Of a stretch of DNA of 64,000 bases, positions 25,356-36,410 are shown one piece after another. The position numbers were made by a program, and so were the translations under genes. Every line of letters begins with the position of its first letter. Within the stretch, counting starts at the first letter, position 1. The notes under the pieces are model-generated. The model made no database searches. It had not been told where the DNA came from and worked only from the letters and a program-made list of their open reading frames with translations. This DNA is from Prosapia bicincta. Its lineage: Eukaryota; Arthropoda; Insecta; Hemiptera; Cercopidae. The stretch spans positions 173,298,024-173,362,023 of the forward strand of contig JBAIZL010000002.1 in NCBI GenBank assembly GCA_036971475.1. The letters are read 5' to 3'.

Positions 25356-26000
25356 ACAGTGCAACGAACCCCCCTCTTAAGCTGGTCTAGAGACTTTAAA
25401 ATGAACTTTGTATAATTTAAGCCCTATATGTGAAATGTTTCCCTTTTGGAAATCTGATTTAATTCAATTACTTTACCTACTTTACACAATTCAAATATGA
25501 CATATTAGAAAAATGTTTTACTTTTTAACTTAGTTATTTCTGAAAAATTGATACAAATTTTAACCTATAAATTTGACATAAAAAAATGACTTGCCCAATT
25601 CGTCACTTCCCGTCATCCTTGGTTTCTGGTCCTTGGAGATCTTGTTAAGGCGGATGTCTTCTTTTTCCTTCCTTGGATCCTTTCGAGTTCTAAGACACCT
25701 TGGCAAGTTGTAGCGATTGAGTTACATTTTATGCGAAATAGAAGTACTGATTTTCGAATCCAGCTTTATAACTGGTGTTATGAGAATTACGATAGAAATG
25801 TTTCTGTAGCCGCCATCTGGTCCGGCATTTGCCTAGCTGCAAACTAGCATAATCCCCCCCTGCAATTGTTAAAAAATATTTTTTTTGGACTCTCGACAAC
25901 CCCGTGCGTTACCGTTTATATTCCTGCTCCTAACTTCCCCCTCTAGCCGCTGGGTCATATGATTTTATTTGGCCTGTCTTCATGTCGAAGTTTGTCACTA
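25356..26000 (-). mobile_element. Possible LTR remnant related to the minus-strand element
   Basis: Begins GTGCAACGAACC, similar to the TGCAACGGACC end of the LTRs at 2270 and 10443. It contains ATGACTTGCCCAATTCG near 25587, close to ATGACTTGCCCAACTCG at 3734 and 11822 in those LTRs, followed by a similar TC-rich stretch. The remainder is too diverged to align by eye and no partner is seen. Confidence 0.3.
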
Positions 26001-27085
26001 GGCAGCTTGATTTAACTTGCCTGAAGGCCCCTTATCGATCCTTAAATTACTAAATGTCCATTTTATTAAATTTCGCTTTAATGTTTGTCTTTATAAATTT
26101 TTATTGTTTAATATTTCAGTAGTTAGAATTCTACACTCTTCTCGTTATTTAGAAATGTCAATGGTGATTGTAGGTGGTCTGGTTCAGTAGTTAGTATTTT
26201 TTAGTTAATTGTCGGCACTGCACTCCCGGTAGTAAATAAATGCATTCATGCTGTATTTATAAGGTAACGTCTAAGAATACAAAATGTGTATTTGTTACAA
26301 TGTTACGTGTATGAAATGAATATTTTACTTACAAATGAAAATTAGAACAGAAATATCTTAGGGCGAACTTTTAAAACAGAACAAGTATCGAAATACATCA
26401 ATAGATATTTAGCATACTTTCACTTTAAAAGGCCTGTATAACATCGGGGGAAATGGCATAATGTTATTGGACCCATGAGAGCCAGTAGTGATAAATTTCG
26501 TTAGCCCATTACTGGGCTAGTACAGTCTTGGGTTTTTAACTATATGTCACCTTATAATGTCTGCATTACTTTTATTCCAACAACAAGACAATATTTTGTT
26601 TAATATTATTTTATTGGAAGGAAACAAGTTTCAGAAGTATTATATGAATTATTCAAAACATCAAATTCAGTAGTAAAAGAGAATTTCAAATGACACCCGT
26701 TTGTTAAAGAGACTGCATAAAAACGTCCGTTGATTCGTTACTGCTTGTTAAATAATTTATATTTTTTATTGTATTTATAAAAGGGTTAGACAATAAAAAA
26801 AATTTAATTAATTCCCAGTAGAAATACCTGTGTACAATAAAAAATTAGCTGTATAATAATATCAATATCTATTGTGGAAAAAAATAGAGAACTACAGTAT
26901 AAAGGTAATTAATGAAGTAGACGGTAACAATTTATAAAGTCAAGTTTATTTTGAAATTGCGTTATATTTCATCTCCTCTGGGAATGTAACACACAGCAGC
27001 AACATTTAATTTTGCCGTTAAATCATTTATCCTATAAACATTGGTTTATTTAATTGCTTTCTATTCGTACTGAAGTTCCTGATTT

Positions 27086-27139
27086 TATGATAAATATATA
27101 GCTTATATATATATATATAAACTTATATATAACATATTA

Positions 27140-27199
<60 letters not shown>

Positions 27200-27203
27200 T
27201 AAA
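27086..27203. repeat. Imperfect (TA)n tract
   Basis: Interrupted alternating TA sequence with AACATATTAATATAT stretches. Confidence 0.85.
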
Positions 27204-27297
27204 TATGTGTGATATGTTTTCTTGTAATGTAGTTAATAAATTTAAAATATTTCAAAAACATTCAATAAAAGTATTCTTATTTTTGAAATTTTTTAAA

Positions 27298-27299
<2 letters not shown>

Positions 27300-27329
<30 letters not shown>
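27300..27329. repeat. (TA)n microsatellite
   Basis: About 14 TA units. Confidence 0.9.
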
Positions 27330-27332
<3 letters not shown>

Positions 27333-28831
27333 TAAAGAACCTACGCCTCACATTATAAAAAATATAGTACTACATTATAATAATATCATCATTGTTTTTG
27401 AAATTTATATTTTTTATCCCACATAGAACTACTGGAAAAAATAGAGGATTTAAATAGAATTTCAATTTTAAACCGAGACCCACTACAATAATATTTTTGA
27501 AGTACAGTTGTACACAAACAAAATTGTGTTTTAACCATTTGTCTCAATCCGATTACAGTAACCTGTTTTATTTTAAATGTAATTAGGCATGTAATTATGT
27601 AATTTAGGCATAAATGAATGTACCATATTTATAAACATTTATGAACTACCAATATATATGTAAACAGAAGTTCATTCCCTTCCACTATGTTTTTTGGTTC
27701 GTGATATATAATTAGATTGGGTATTATGTTTAAACACACATTATTATGGTTGGGTTAGTGTTTCATTTTTTATAAATGTTTATGTACTTTATTCAAGCTA
27801 GGGTCGGATATGTTACGTTGGTGGCTTGGGTCTACCTAAGGTTCGTTTAGAAGGTAATTCTATTAGGTAAGTTTGGCTTAGCTTACGTGTGTTTAGAGGT
27901 TAATGTAGGGTATTCAAACTAGACACGTTTATGTTCCGATAACAATGAGCATGTAAGTAATGTTAGGTTACGTTAAGTATAGTTAAATCTAAGTTTAAAA
28001 AGGGAGTGGTTAAGTTATGTTGATTACTAATTAGGTTAATCACACTAGGTTCAAAAGAACAAAACATAATTTTTAATACACCACTGTTGGGAACTGTTAG
28101 AATAATTTGTTGATATAATGATAGTAAGTCTGTTGTTATTATTAGACTTCCATTAAGAAAATATAGACGACCTTTATACGTTAAACTTCTACAAATATTT
28201 TTAAAAGGATATATTAAGCCAACCACACAAGTATCTATGGAAATATTTACATATCGGTTAAACTATTTGACCTTCTTATAAAAACATAACTACAAATTAG
28301 CGATATAATATTTTACTACACCATTACTCCTCAAAAATAAACTAAGGGGAGACATGGGTAGTGTACGTAACTATTACAGTTTATGCGTAAACAATACAAT
28401 TAGCAAAAGGTAATGGAAAAACCTGATATATTGGAAATTAACTTTATATTCCAAACAGAGGAGTTACGCAATTTTTTTATGAGAACAATGTTAGTGTTTC
28501 TTAGGATTTAGGATATGGAAATAATACGGAATTACTTAATTTATATCATACATCAGTGCGTAGTGTTTCACGCTTTTCAAAACTGTCTAATTATTTCATG
28601 TAAAATTAAAGTTTCAAATCTTACATCAAAAATTTACTTTGATCGTTATAAAAACAACTTATGCAAATAAAACAACGAGGAATTGTTATAGTTTGATGGC
28701 CGTGTTAAATAAAAGTAAACTATTATACAATGGAGCAATTGAAAAATAAATTAACCTAAAATATATTTTTACGTCAAAGTACCCATATTTTACCCGTGGG
28801 TTTAGGTTGTATGCGTTATGCTGAGTTTCCC

Positions 28832-28967
<136 letters not shown>

Positions 28968-29279
28968 ATAAAGTTGTATCTATCAGTGAGGCAAATGGAA
29001 TTTGTATTTATTAAATATTAAAATTATTAATTCTCCTAAACATGTACGGTGTATTATCTTGTGTTAGAGAGATTTATTTAACAACTAGATTCATTTTAGT
29101 CATTGAAAAAAAAAGCTTCCTATGATTTATTTTATAATAGGCCTTAATATAGTGCCTCAATCTGTAAATTTTAGGTTTACTTCTAATATTACTAAAAACT
29201 TAAACGTTTATCTTACTCTGTACTTTCTTTTAAAATAATTTCTGCAGTCACTGTGAACCCAAAACAAAAACAAAAATAC

Positions 29280-30070
29280 TTTTTACGATGTAACTGTCAT
29301 TATTGTTAGTATCTAATTCTGCATTTGATTGTCACACTTTTAGTGAAAGCAGTTCTCGCTAAAATGGATATCGTAATGCAATCAATTATTATACAATGAT
29401 TTGTGGGGGTTCAGCTGTGGTTCTTACTAAAGTGAATATAACGCCTCCATTAGTATATGTTGTGGTGCACCTATGATCTTAAATGTGTCGTTATTCAGTA
29501 TTAGAAGTGGCTAATCCTTGGCTCGAACAAAGACGATATAACGCCTCTATTATTACGTTACTCCCTTAACCTTTATTGGCCTTCTAAATCGCAAATGTGA
29601 CGCTTTCTCTACAATGTGATATCACCCACTCTTAGCTTTATCAAAGTAGACGTGGTGTTGCAGTTTGTATGTGTTGCGGTTTATCTGTGGTGAAGTGTAT
29701 AGCAACTTTTGTGCATTTTTGATACAGAATTGTATGTAATGATTTTATTAGTATACAATGTGATTTACCATTTATATTTATTAAAATGGTTATAAGGCCT
29801 ATATTTTTATGGGATACGCTTTACTATTAGTGTTTACCAAAATTGATTTATTACATTTAGATTTATTTAGTATCTGTTGTGACTAAATTGTTTTAAACAC
29901 AGATGCAAAATGAAAATGCTTTTTATTGTTTCCACATCTCAATTGTGATTCTAGTTGGAAGAGCCCCTTCTGACTGTATTTTTGTTCTTGTGCTTTAAGT
30001 GAAGTAAAAATGGTGATCGTGGAGTAATTTACTGTGTTACATGGCAGCTGCAGTCATAATTCTTAGGGTT
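29280..30070. repeat. Very diverged repeat field
   Basis: Variants of (C)TAAAGTGGATATAACGCCTC...TTAGTAT recur, near 29355, 29435, 29535 and 29645, with changing spacing. No clear period, and the call is tentative. Confidence 0.3.
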
Positions 30071-31215
30071 TAAGATTCCTTGTAGATTCCGCTGCTCGCT
30101 TGCAATTTTGTCATTTTATGAATAAAAAAACTAAGGTCTAAATGATTAATGAAATACTATAACTAACCTACCAGGTTATACAGCAGTAAGATACTTTTAT
30201 TATAAAAATTCTCTAAAGCCTAGTTTAATATATAAAGAAAGATATAAACACAAAACCTTATTTTAAACAATGTGAAATAAATATACTTAAACGTAAAAGA
30301 CTAGAGAATGTGTCATGGTTACGATAAATACTAATAAGTGAATAGTTGTTAGAAGGTAATGATGAGAGTGAAGAAATAAGTACAGAGATGGCCAGTTTGG
30401 AGGGATGATCGATCACTCAATTGTTTCAATGAATCGATTACGATGACGTACATCACTATAATTGATGACGTGAAAAACAGCACAAAAAGGAATAACGCAA
30501 ATGTTGAGTTATGAAATGAAAATGATCGATGACATTAAATTAAGAGCAAATATCTACGGTGAACGAGTATTTTCTTTTGTTGTAGAATTATAATTGAAAT
30601 TATTTTTATTTCATTTATTGCAATTTCTGCTTTTATTGTTTGTACAACGATTATACTTTGAATGTACACGCACGTGCTAAAGTGCATATAATTGAGGGAC
30701 AGATAAAATGTGATGTAGTTAGATATTAACGATTTTGAAATAAAATCACTTAAAAAGAAACTTGTATTTTAAGTTAAAATGTGTTTGTTCAACTGTTAAC
30801 AAATCCGAACTCGAAATAGTAATAAGTAATAGTTGAACTGGAAAAATGAGAAATGTAAATAAATCGTGATTGTTATGAAATGATGCTTCAACACTTGCAT
30901 GATTATTAAAACGTATAACATTTAGCTTACTTATTGGAGCTAAATTTGTCACATTTCTATTCAAAATCAAAAAATATATCTTCTTTTTCTACTGTACGTG
31001 TTCCCACGTACACTTCCTTTCCCATTATTACTGTGTTTAAACGCGATAACTCGTTCCTACTGCAGCGTTATTCAACCCTCCAACCACTTTACTCTTGAAT
31101 ACTCTTCCCAGCCTACTATGTAGCAACTCATTATACTGCCTCATTAGCATTGTCTTCTTGCCGCTAAAATCATTCTTACTGCTAAATAAGTAATGAGTTT
31201 CATCACATAACGTGT

Positions 31216-33122
31216 TGTAGCGGCCAGAATGTCCGATGCAAAGAATCAGGGTAATTGTACAGAATACCAGAATCAAACCTAACCTGGTTAAATAATTGGC
31301 TAAATTTACATGTAAAAATTTTAAAGCATTATAATAATAATAATAATATGAAAACTAGGGTAAATAATAGTAAAAAGAAGAAAATTAGAAATAACTTTAG
31401 ACTTAAAAAACATAAATTATAATCAATAAGAAAAATTATCACTTCAAAGTGGATAGCCTAAATTATGTATACAAAAAAGACGGTAATTGTGTAGTATAAC
31501 AAACTCGGCCTAGATGCCGGCTATTAAAATAATTGTAATTAAATATAATCAGGAATAAAGAATGTCAATTAATAAGATGTGAGGAAAGTAAATTAGGCCT
31601 AGATAGGGAAAATAGTATTTATGTAAAAGTAAAGATTAAAGGTTAAAAAGTAATAGCCTAGAAATTAGGTTATATTAGAAGCAGTCATATTTGATTCCGG
31701 AAAAATCCGCTTAGGGTATTGATTATAAATCTTGTCACTACGAAACGAAAGCGCTACAGTCGAACTTTGGATTAGGAATTTTAAAAAGTAAATTAAATTA
31801 AATAAGAAGAAATAAAGTCAAATACGTTATTAAATAAAAGGTAAAAATGGAAAGGACACATCAGAATACAGAAATGCCTTTTACAAAAAGTGAAACTAAT
31901 CTTAGTTCAGAATTTCCGAACAAACAAAGTCAATTGCCATGGCAACGGCTTTCTGATTGGTCAAAAGTTGAAAAATGGATACTATGAAGTGGGGCCTCAC
32001 AAAAGGGACGCTATCCAGAATTAGAATGCATTAGGCTCTCAAGGCGAGCAGACGTGTTTTTGTACCATGCGAAAAGGACAAGAAAAAATGTGCTAGAAAC
32101 AGAGTAAAAAGTGCTACGATGTGATCAGGGGAAGGAAGATATATATGAGCAAGGGCTCATATATACCCAGAACAAAATTTCGACCACCAAAATGCAAAAT
32201 TAAAGAAAATAAGAAGATTAACAGAAATTATGGAGAGACGCCTACCTACCAAGACCCTTGAAGCTGTAATGGGACCGACAGATGACAACATTAATGAAGA
32301 TAAAAAGATTTCTACAGTACAAGGTTATATAATCAATTTAATTATTCTTTTTTAATAACATTTTACTTCAAATTATATTAACTTAAATTCAAAATTCCCA
32401 TCGCTGTGGGAATGTATGGATTAAGTATAAAGATGTATATCTTATATGGCTTTTTCTAAGTAAATTTCTAATGAATAATTTCTAAAGAAGTTAATTGTTC
32501 AAGGCCTAGCCTAAAGGCATTAAATAGTAATATTAAGTGTTTGAAAAAGAATCAGATTTTAATATATGTTAAATTTAACTGTAACAATCAAAACTATATA
32601 CAAAATAATTATGGTAACTTTGATAATTTAAATTATATACAAAATTAATGGTAATAAGAAAATTTAAAAACATAGAATGAGATAATAATGTTTAATTAAA
32701 TGGCAAGTTGTATGAAATTTTGAAAAAGTAATTAGTCAAGAAAATCCTGTTAAATTAAATAAAAACAATAATAATTAATTTGAACCTTGGAACAAATAAA
32801 TAAAAAGGTATATTTTCCAATTAGCTGTGTTTTCATTTTAATAAGATAAGTTCACTAGGTATCCAGGTATAGTCTTTAAATCACAAGTGTCTCTCAAAGA
32901 TTCCACTACCCGAATAGGAGCTTGAACAGGGCTTATCGGAGGCTAATTGGTTTTATCAAAAATTCAGGGGTTGGTTCCTCTGAGAGGTTTATTCCTTGAG
33001 GCACAGGTCTATGAAATTAGGTTCGTAGTCAATGAATAAACCATTACTTTCTTACTGACTTAGCAATTGATGAAAAGAAAGGGCCAAGGTAAGGCAGGAG
33101 AAAAAAGACAGTAAGAAAAGTA
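31216..33122 (+). repeat. LTR 1 (5' LTR of copy A)
   Basis: Starts TGTAGCGGCC. The right edge is taken just before the primer site, but the true end could be as early as 33110 (...AAAGACA), because no LTR in this window shows a 3' junction with flanking DNA. It differs from LTR 2 at a handful of sites: GTAGCGG/GCAGCGG at the start, AATGTCC/AACGTCC, TTACATG/TTATATG, ACTAGGG/ACTAGGA, GAAATGCC/GAAACGCC. Confidence 0.92.
32141..32164 (+). promoter_or_regulatory. LTR hairpin with TATA-like arms
   Basis: ATATATGAGC, loop AAGG, GCTCATATAT is a perfect 10-bp stem. It repeats in LTR 2 (from 40656) and LTR 3. It holds the most TATA-box-like sequence of the LTR and may mark the promoter; transcription start is not shown. 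Confidence 0.45.
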
Positions 33123-33144
33123 TGGCGCCCAACATTTGAGGCTC
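33123..33144 (+). promoter_or_regulatory. Primer binding site of copy A, tRNA-Lys type
   Basis: TGGCGCCCAAC followed by ATTTGA and GGCTCGA. The first 11 bases match the complement of arthropod tRNA-Lys(CUU); the GGCTCGA matches again after a small mismatch and insertion. Confidence 0.75.
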
Positions 33145-33696
33145 GATGCTTACATTTTAACATCGGGTCAACATCAAATAGAGACAGATTTAAATCGACT
33201 AAGGAGCCTAGTGAAACAAAATTAATTAAATAGAATTCAATTAAAATTGTAAATAATAATAGGAATCATAAAATGAAAACCAAAGAAGTTCTTTAAATTA
33301 AATAAGAGTTAATTATAATAAAAATGAAATTAAAAAGAACTTAGAATAAATAATAATAATTAAAAGAAATAATTAAGTAAAATAAAATTCAGTAGGCGTC
33401 GGTAGGGCATATTAAGTAAAAAATAAAAAAAAAATAAATAAATAATGTTAGTTATTAATAAAAGTAAATAGAATACATAGGCGTTAGATAGACAAGGTCA
33501 AGGGAACTCTGAACCGGATCACATCGAGCACAATTATAAATGAATATTTAATTAAATACTCAGTATATAGTAAAAATATAGAAGTAGGAGAAGTTAGTAA
33601 GGGAATAAAAGGATAGTTAAATACGAGACTTTAAGATGGCTACAAGACAGAGAAAAGACACAGAACCATCTGAAATGATGGAGTTTTTTAAAAAAA
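33145..33696 (+). other. 5' leader of copy A, with a possible earlier gag start
   Basis: AT-rich leader. From 33636, in good start context (AAGATGG), a frame reads MATRQRKDTEPSEMMEFFKK. After a T6A8 run the gag frame continues one base over. The relative on the minus strand also begins Gag with MA- plus a short acidic/basic head, so this may be the original start lost through a change in the A-run. Confidence 0.55.
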
Positions 33697-34941
33697 ATGA
33701 TGGAGGAACAGAAACAAGGGAGAATAAAGGAACAAGAAGAATTAGTAAAAAAGATAGAGGAACAAAGAAAGAAAGAAAGAGAGGAGGAAAAAGTAGAAAG
33801 AAAGAAAGAAAGAGAGGAGGAAAAAGTAGAAAGAAAGAAAGAAAGAGAGGAGGATAAACAAGAAATTAAGAATCTTTGGGAAATCATGAATAAGAGGATA
33901 GATGAAATAAATGAAGGAATTACAAGAAAGAATGAGGAAATGGGAAATAAAATCCAAGAGACTATAGAAGAGATGTATAACTTAGAGGTAACAGTCAGTG
34001 AAAATAAACAGACTGTAAAAACAGTTAAGGGAGAAGTCAAAAAAGTAGAAAGGAGGGTAAAAGTAGTTGAGAATAAGATAGAGAATATGGGAGAAGGAAT
34101 AAATATAGCTACCTTGTTTAAATCAAGGATGTTTGAGATGGGTGATAATGGAGACAAAAGCAAGAAGGAATTCTACGGTAGGGAAGATGAAGACCCTATT
34201 GATTTCATTAAACACCTAGAAGGTATGATGTCCGAAATTGATCCTGACATGGAGGAAGGACAAAAAAGGAAAATAATGGAGAGACATCTTAAAGGACCAG
34301 CACAAGAATGGTGGTTGGCCATGAATATGGAGGAGGAAAATTATGATGAAGTTAAGGAGAGATTCTTTAGCCACTTTTGGGGATCTCATGCACAAGAGAG
34401 AATTCGAGGAAGAATCGAAAATGGAAAATATGAATACCATCGAGGCACAAACAACATGGTAAATTATTTCTTAAAAATGGTGAACATGGCGAGACACCTA
34501 ACCCCGCCATACAATCAGGCGGAGTTAATTATGAAGATTATGAAGCATTATAAGAACAGAATGTATATAGGATGTTCCGGGATGGCGGCTACCGACATAG
34601 AGGAGGCGGTAAAATACATCCGAAGGAACATGGAGCAGGAGGCTACCAGGAACCGGACTCAGCCTAGGACTGAGGAACGGGAACCTGAGAGGAGAGGGTG
34701 GACACACCAAACGAGAAACCCCGTATACAAGGGAAATTGGAGGCAAGAGCCTTACCCGGTAGAAGGGAGAGGAAACTGGAGACAGGGGCCCTACCAAAGA
34801 GAGGGACCAAGAAATATGCCGCAAAATCAGTGGCAACAACAAAGGCCAGAGTACAGGCCACAAAACCAAACGGAAGAAGGCCCACAGACAAAAGAAAAGA
34901 GACCACAAAATCCAGGGCCAAGTGGTCAATCAAAAAACTAA
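33697..34941 (+). CDS. gag: Gag polyprotein, copy A
   Basis: A 414-residue structural protein that would assemble the particle around the RNA. Residues 1-135 are an extremely K/E-rich coiled coil with an 11-residue unit (KKEREEEKVER) repeated. Residues about 158-300 form the Gag capsid-like domain: EFYGREDEDPIDFIKHLEGM, QEWW at 203-206, then HFWGSHAQERIRGRI. The C-terminus from 315 is Arg/Gln/Pro-rich with two GNWRQ repeats and probably binds nucleic acid. There is no CCHC zinc knuckle. ATG 33697 is the first in this frame; an upstream start at 33636 lies in a different frame. It ends SKN-stop, where the slippery site lies. Copy B is 11 residues shorter. Confidence 0.93.
   Translation: MMEEQKQGRIKEQEELVKKIEEQRKKEREEEKVERKKEREEEKVERKKEREEDKQEIKNLWEIMNKRIDEINEGITRKNEEMGNKIQETIEEMYNLEVTVSENKQTVKTVKGEVKKVERRVKVVENKIENMGEGINIATLFKSRMFEMGDNGDKSKKEFYGREDEDPIDFIKHLEGMMSEIDPDMEEGQKRKIMERHLKGPAQEWWLAMNMEEENYDEVKERFFSHFWGSHAQERIRGRIENGKYEYHRGTNNMVNYFLKMVNMARHLTPPYNQAELIMKIMKHYKNRMYIGCSGMAATDIEEAVKYIRRNMEQEATRNRTQPRTEEREPERRGWTHQTRNPVYKGNWRQEPYPVEGRGNWRQGPYQREGPRNMPQNQWQQQRPEYRPQNQTEEGPQTKEKRPQNPGPSGQSKN
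34932..34938 (+). promoter_or_regulatory. -1 frameshift slippery heptamer, copy A
   Basis: TCA AAA AAC TAA closes gag, so A AAA AAC lies in exact slippery phase and the next codon is the stop. The -1 frame continues from CTA as LNEKIPNGRK into pol, with no stop until 36408. A downstream stimulatory structure was not assessed. Confidence 0.88.
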
Positions 34942-36410
34942 ATGAGAAGATCCCTAATGGAAGGAAGGAAAAGAGGAGAAAACCATTAGAGATCCAACAA
35001 CAAACAAAATATAGGAAATATTACCCGGAGAAACAGGGAACATTAAATAAAGGAAAGGCGGAAGACCTAAAGAACAAAAATAAAAAAACAATACAACAGG
35101 AAAATAACAATGAAGTACACCAAAATCAAGAGCTTAGAGTTGGTGGACTATCTCTTGATATTCGTGCTGAATTGCTAGAAGAGGACAAGGAGATTGGCGA
35201 AAGTAACCAGAAGAAAGAGCCATGCCCTGTAATTGACTGTGAGGTAGAAGAGCTCTCTATAGAGGTAGAGATTGACACGGGTGCAGACGTGTCAGTCATT
35301 CAAGAAAAGGCTTACAACAACCTCAAGTTGCATGGGCTTAAGTTCCTGGAGCTACCCATCAACAATGTGGGAGTTGTAACAGCCATTAAGACTGCACAGA
35401 TAAAGGTTACCCGGCAATGCTTAATTCCCTTAACAATTAAAGGCATAACAGTGGACTGCATCTTCATAGTGGTCTCCAAACTTCGGTCGGAGATGATTAT
35501 GGGGTGCAACACACTGTATGACCTAAAGGCACGGATAAACATGGATAGACGCTTTGTGACCTTCGAGATAGAAGGGAAGATGGTGTACCAGGATTTTAAA
35601 AATAAAATACAAAAGATAGAGGAAAATAAAGAAGTCCGAAAAATATGTCAGATAACCCAGGGAAAAGAAGATGCATCAACAATAGGGCATCAAAGCAAAA
35701 AGGAGGGGTTAATGCGACAGTGCGAGAAGCAGGGGCACTGCCGAATGAATGAAGGAGGAAATGGACAAGAAACAAGTAAAGGGGAAATCTTAAATATAAA
35801 AAACGAATATCAAAGAAAAATAAAAAATGAAACAGAGGAAAAATTAAACAAAAACAAAAAATTAAATAACAAAAATGAAAATATAATAAATAAGGAAATT
35901 AATTTAAGGCCTGAGGGAGTCAATACAGGAGATAAAGAAACAAAGGACATGGAAAGAAGAGCTGCAGCTGAGATTAAGAGCAAAACAAAATATAAACAAG
36001 GTAAGGCCGAAATAGCTCCAAAAAGGGGAAATAATGTGAATGAAAAAATAATAAATCAGAAAATAAATATAAATAAAAATATAAACGTCGCGTCGAAACA
36101 ATTAAAAGGGGGGAACAGCGAGGTTAAAATGAATAACCAACAAGTAGCTTGGAAGCCCATGCCTAAGACTTTAGATTCTGGAAAGATAACCCAAAGGAAA
36201 GAAATTGAAATTAAAGAAAGAAAAAAGAAAAACCCATTTACTAGATCAAGAGTTCGAAAGTCAATTAAAATGAGAACCAATCCAGATACGAGAAGAACCT
36301 TCATTTCATTACAATTCAAAAACAGAAAAATAAAAGGTAGATTTAAGGAGAATAAGGGAAAGTTAAGAAATTGGAAAAGGAGAAAGAAGAAAAAGAAAGA
36401 TAAAGCTTGA
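34938..36410 (+). CDS. pol: Protease and basic linker of Pol, copy A, ends at a premature TGA
   Basis: Reached by -1 frameshift from gag; the frame itself is open from 34698. A basic stretch precedes the retropepsin, whose catalytic DTG (EIDTGADVSVIQ) is at 35274-35282 and whose second motif is EMIMGCNTL. This aspartic protease would act as a dimer to cut Gag and Pol. A K/N/E-rich spacer of over 250 residues (about 35600-36400) leads toward RT. In copy A this frame stops at TGA 36408-36410 where copy B has GGA, so RT is cut off in this copy. Confidence 0.9.
   Translation, partial: LNEKIPNGRKEKRRKPLEIQQQTKYRKYYPEKQGTLNKGKAEDLKNKNKKTIQQENNNEVHQNQELRVGGLSLDIRAELLEEDKEIGESNQKKEPCPVIDCEVEELSIEVEIDTGADVSVIQEKAYNNLKLHGLKFLELPINNVGVVTAIKTAQIKVTRQCLIPLTIKGITVDCIFIVVSKLRSEMIMGCNTLYDLKARINMDRRFVTFEIEGKMVYQDFKNKIQKIEENKEVRKICQITQGKEDASTIGHQSKKEGLMRQCEKQGHCRMNEGGNGQETSKGEILNIKNEYQRKIKNETEEKLNKNKKLNNKNENIINKEINLRPEGVNTGDKETKDMERRAAAEIKSKTKYKQGKAEIAPKRGNNVNEKIINQKININKNINVASKQLKGGNSEVKMNNQQVAWKPMPKTLDSGKITQRKEIEIKERKKKNPFTRSRVRKSIKMRTNPDTRRTFISLQFKNRKIKGRFKENKGKLRNWKRRKKKKKDKA

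Noticed and set aside
27740..27990. Possible telomere-like TTAGG repeats
   Set aside because: Only scattered TTAGGT words without tandem order.
31037..31276. Minus-strand 79-codon frame at the left edge of LTR 1
   Set aside because: It crosses the insertion boundary, so its start belongs to the LTR and its end to flanking DNA. No motif.
33594..34163. Minus-strand 189-codon Ser/Phe/Leu-rich frame opposite gag, repeated at 42109-42645
   Set aside because: It is the complement of the lysine/glutamate-rich gag coding strand; its composition mirrors the opposite codons.
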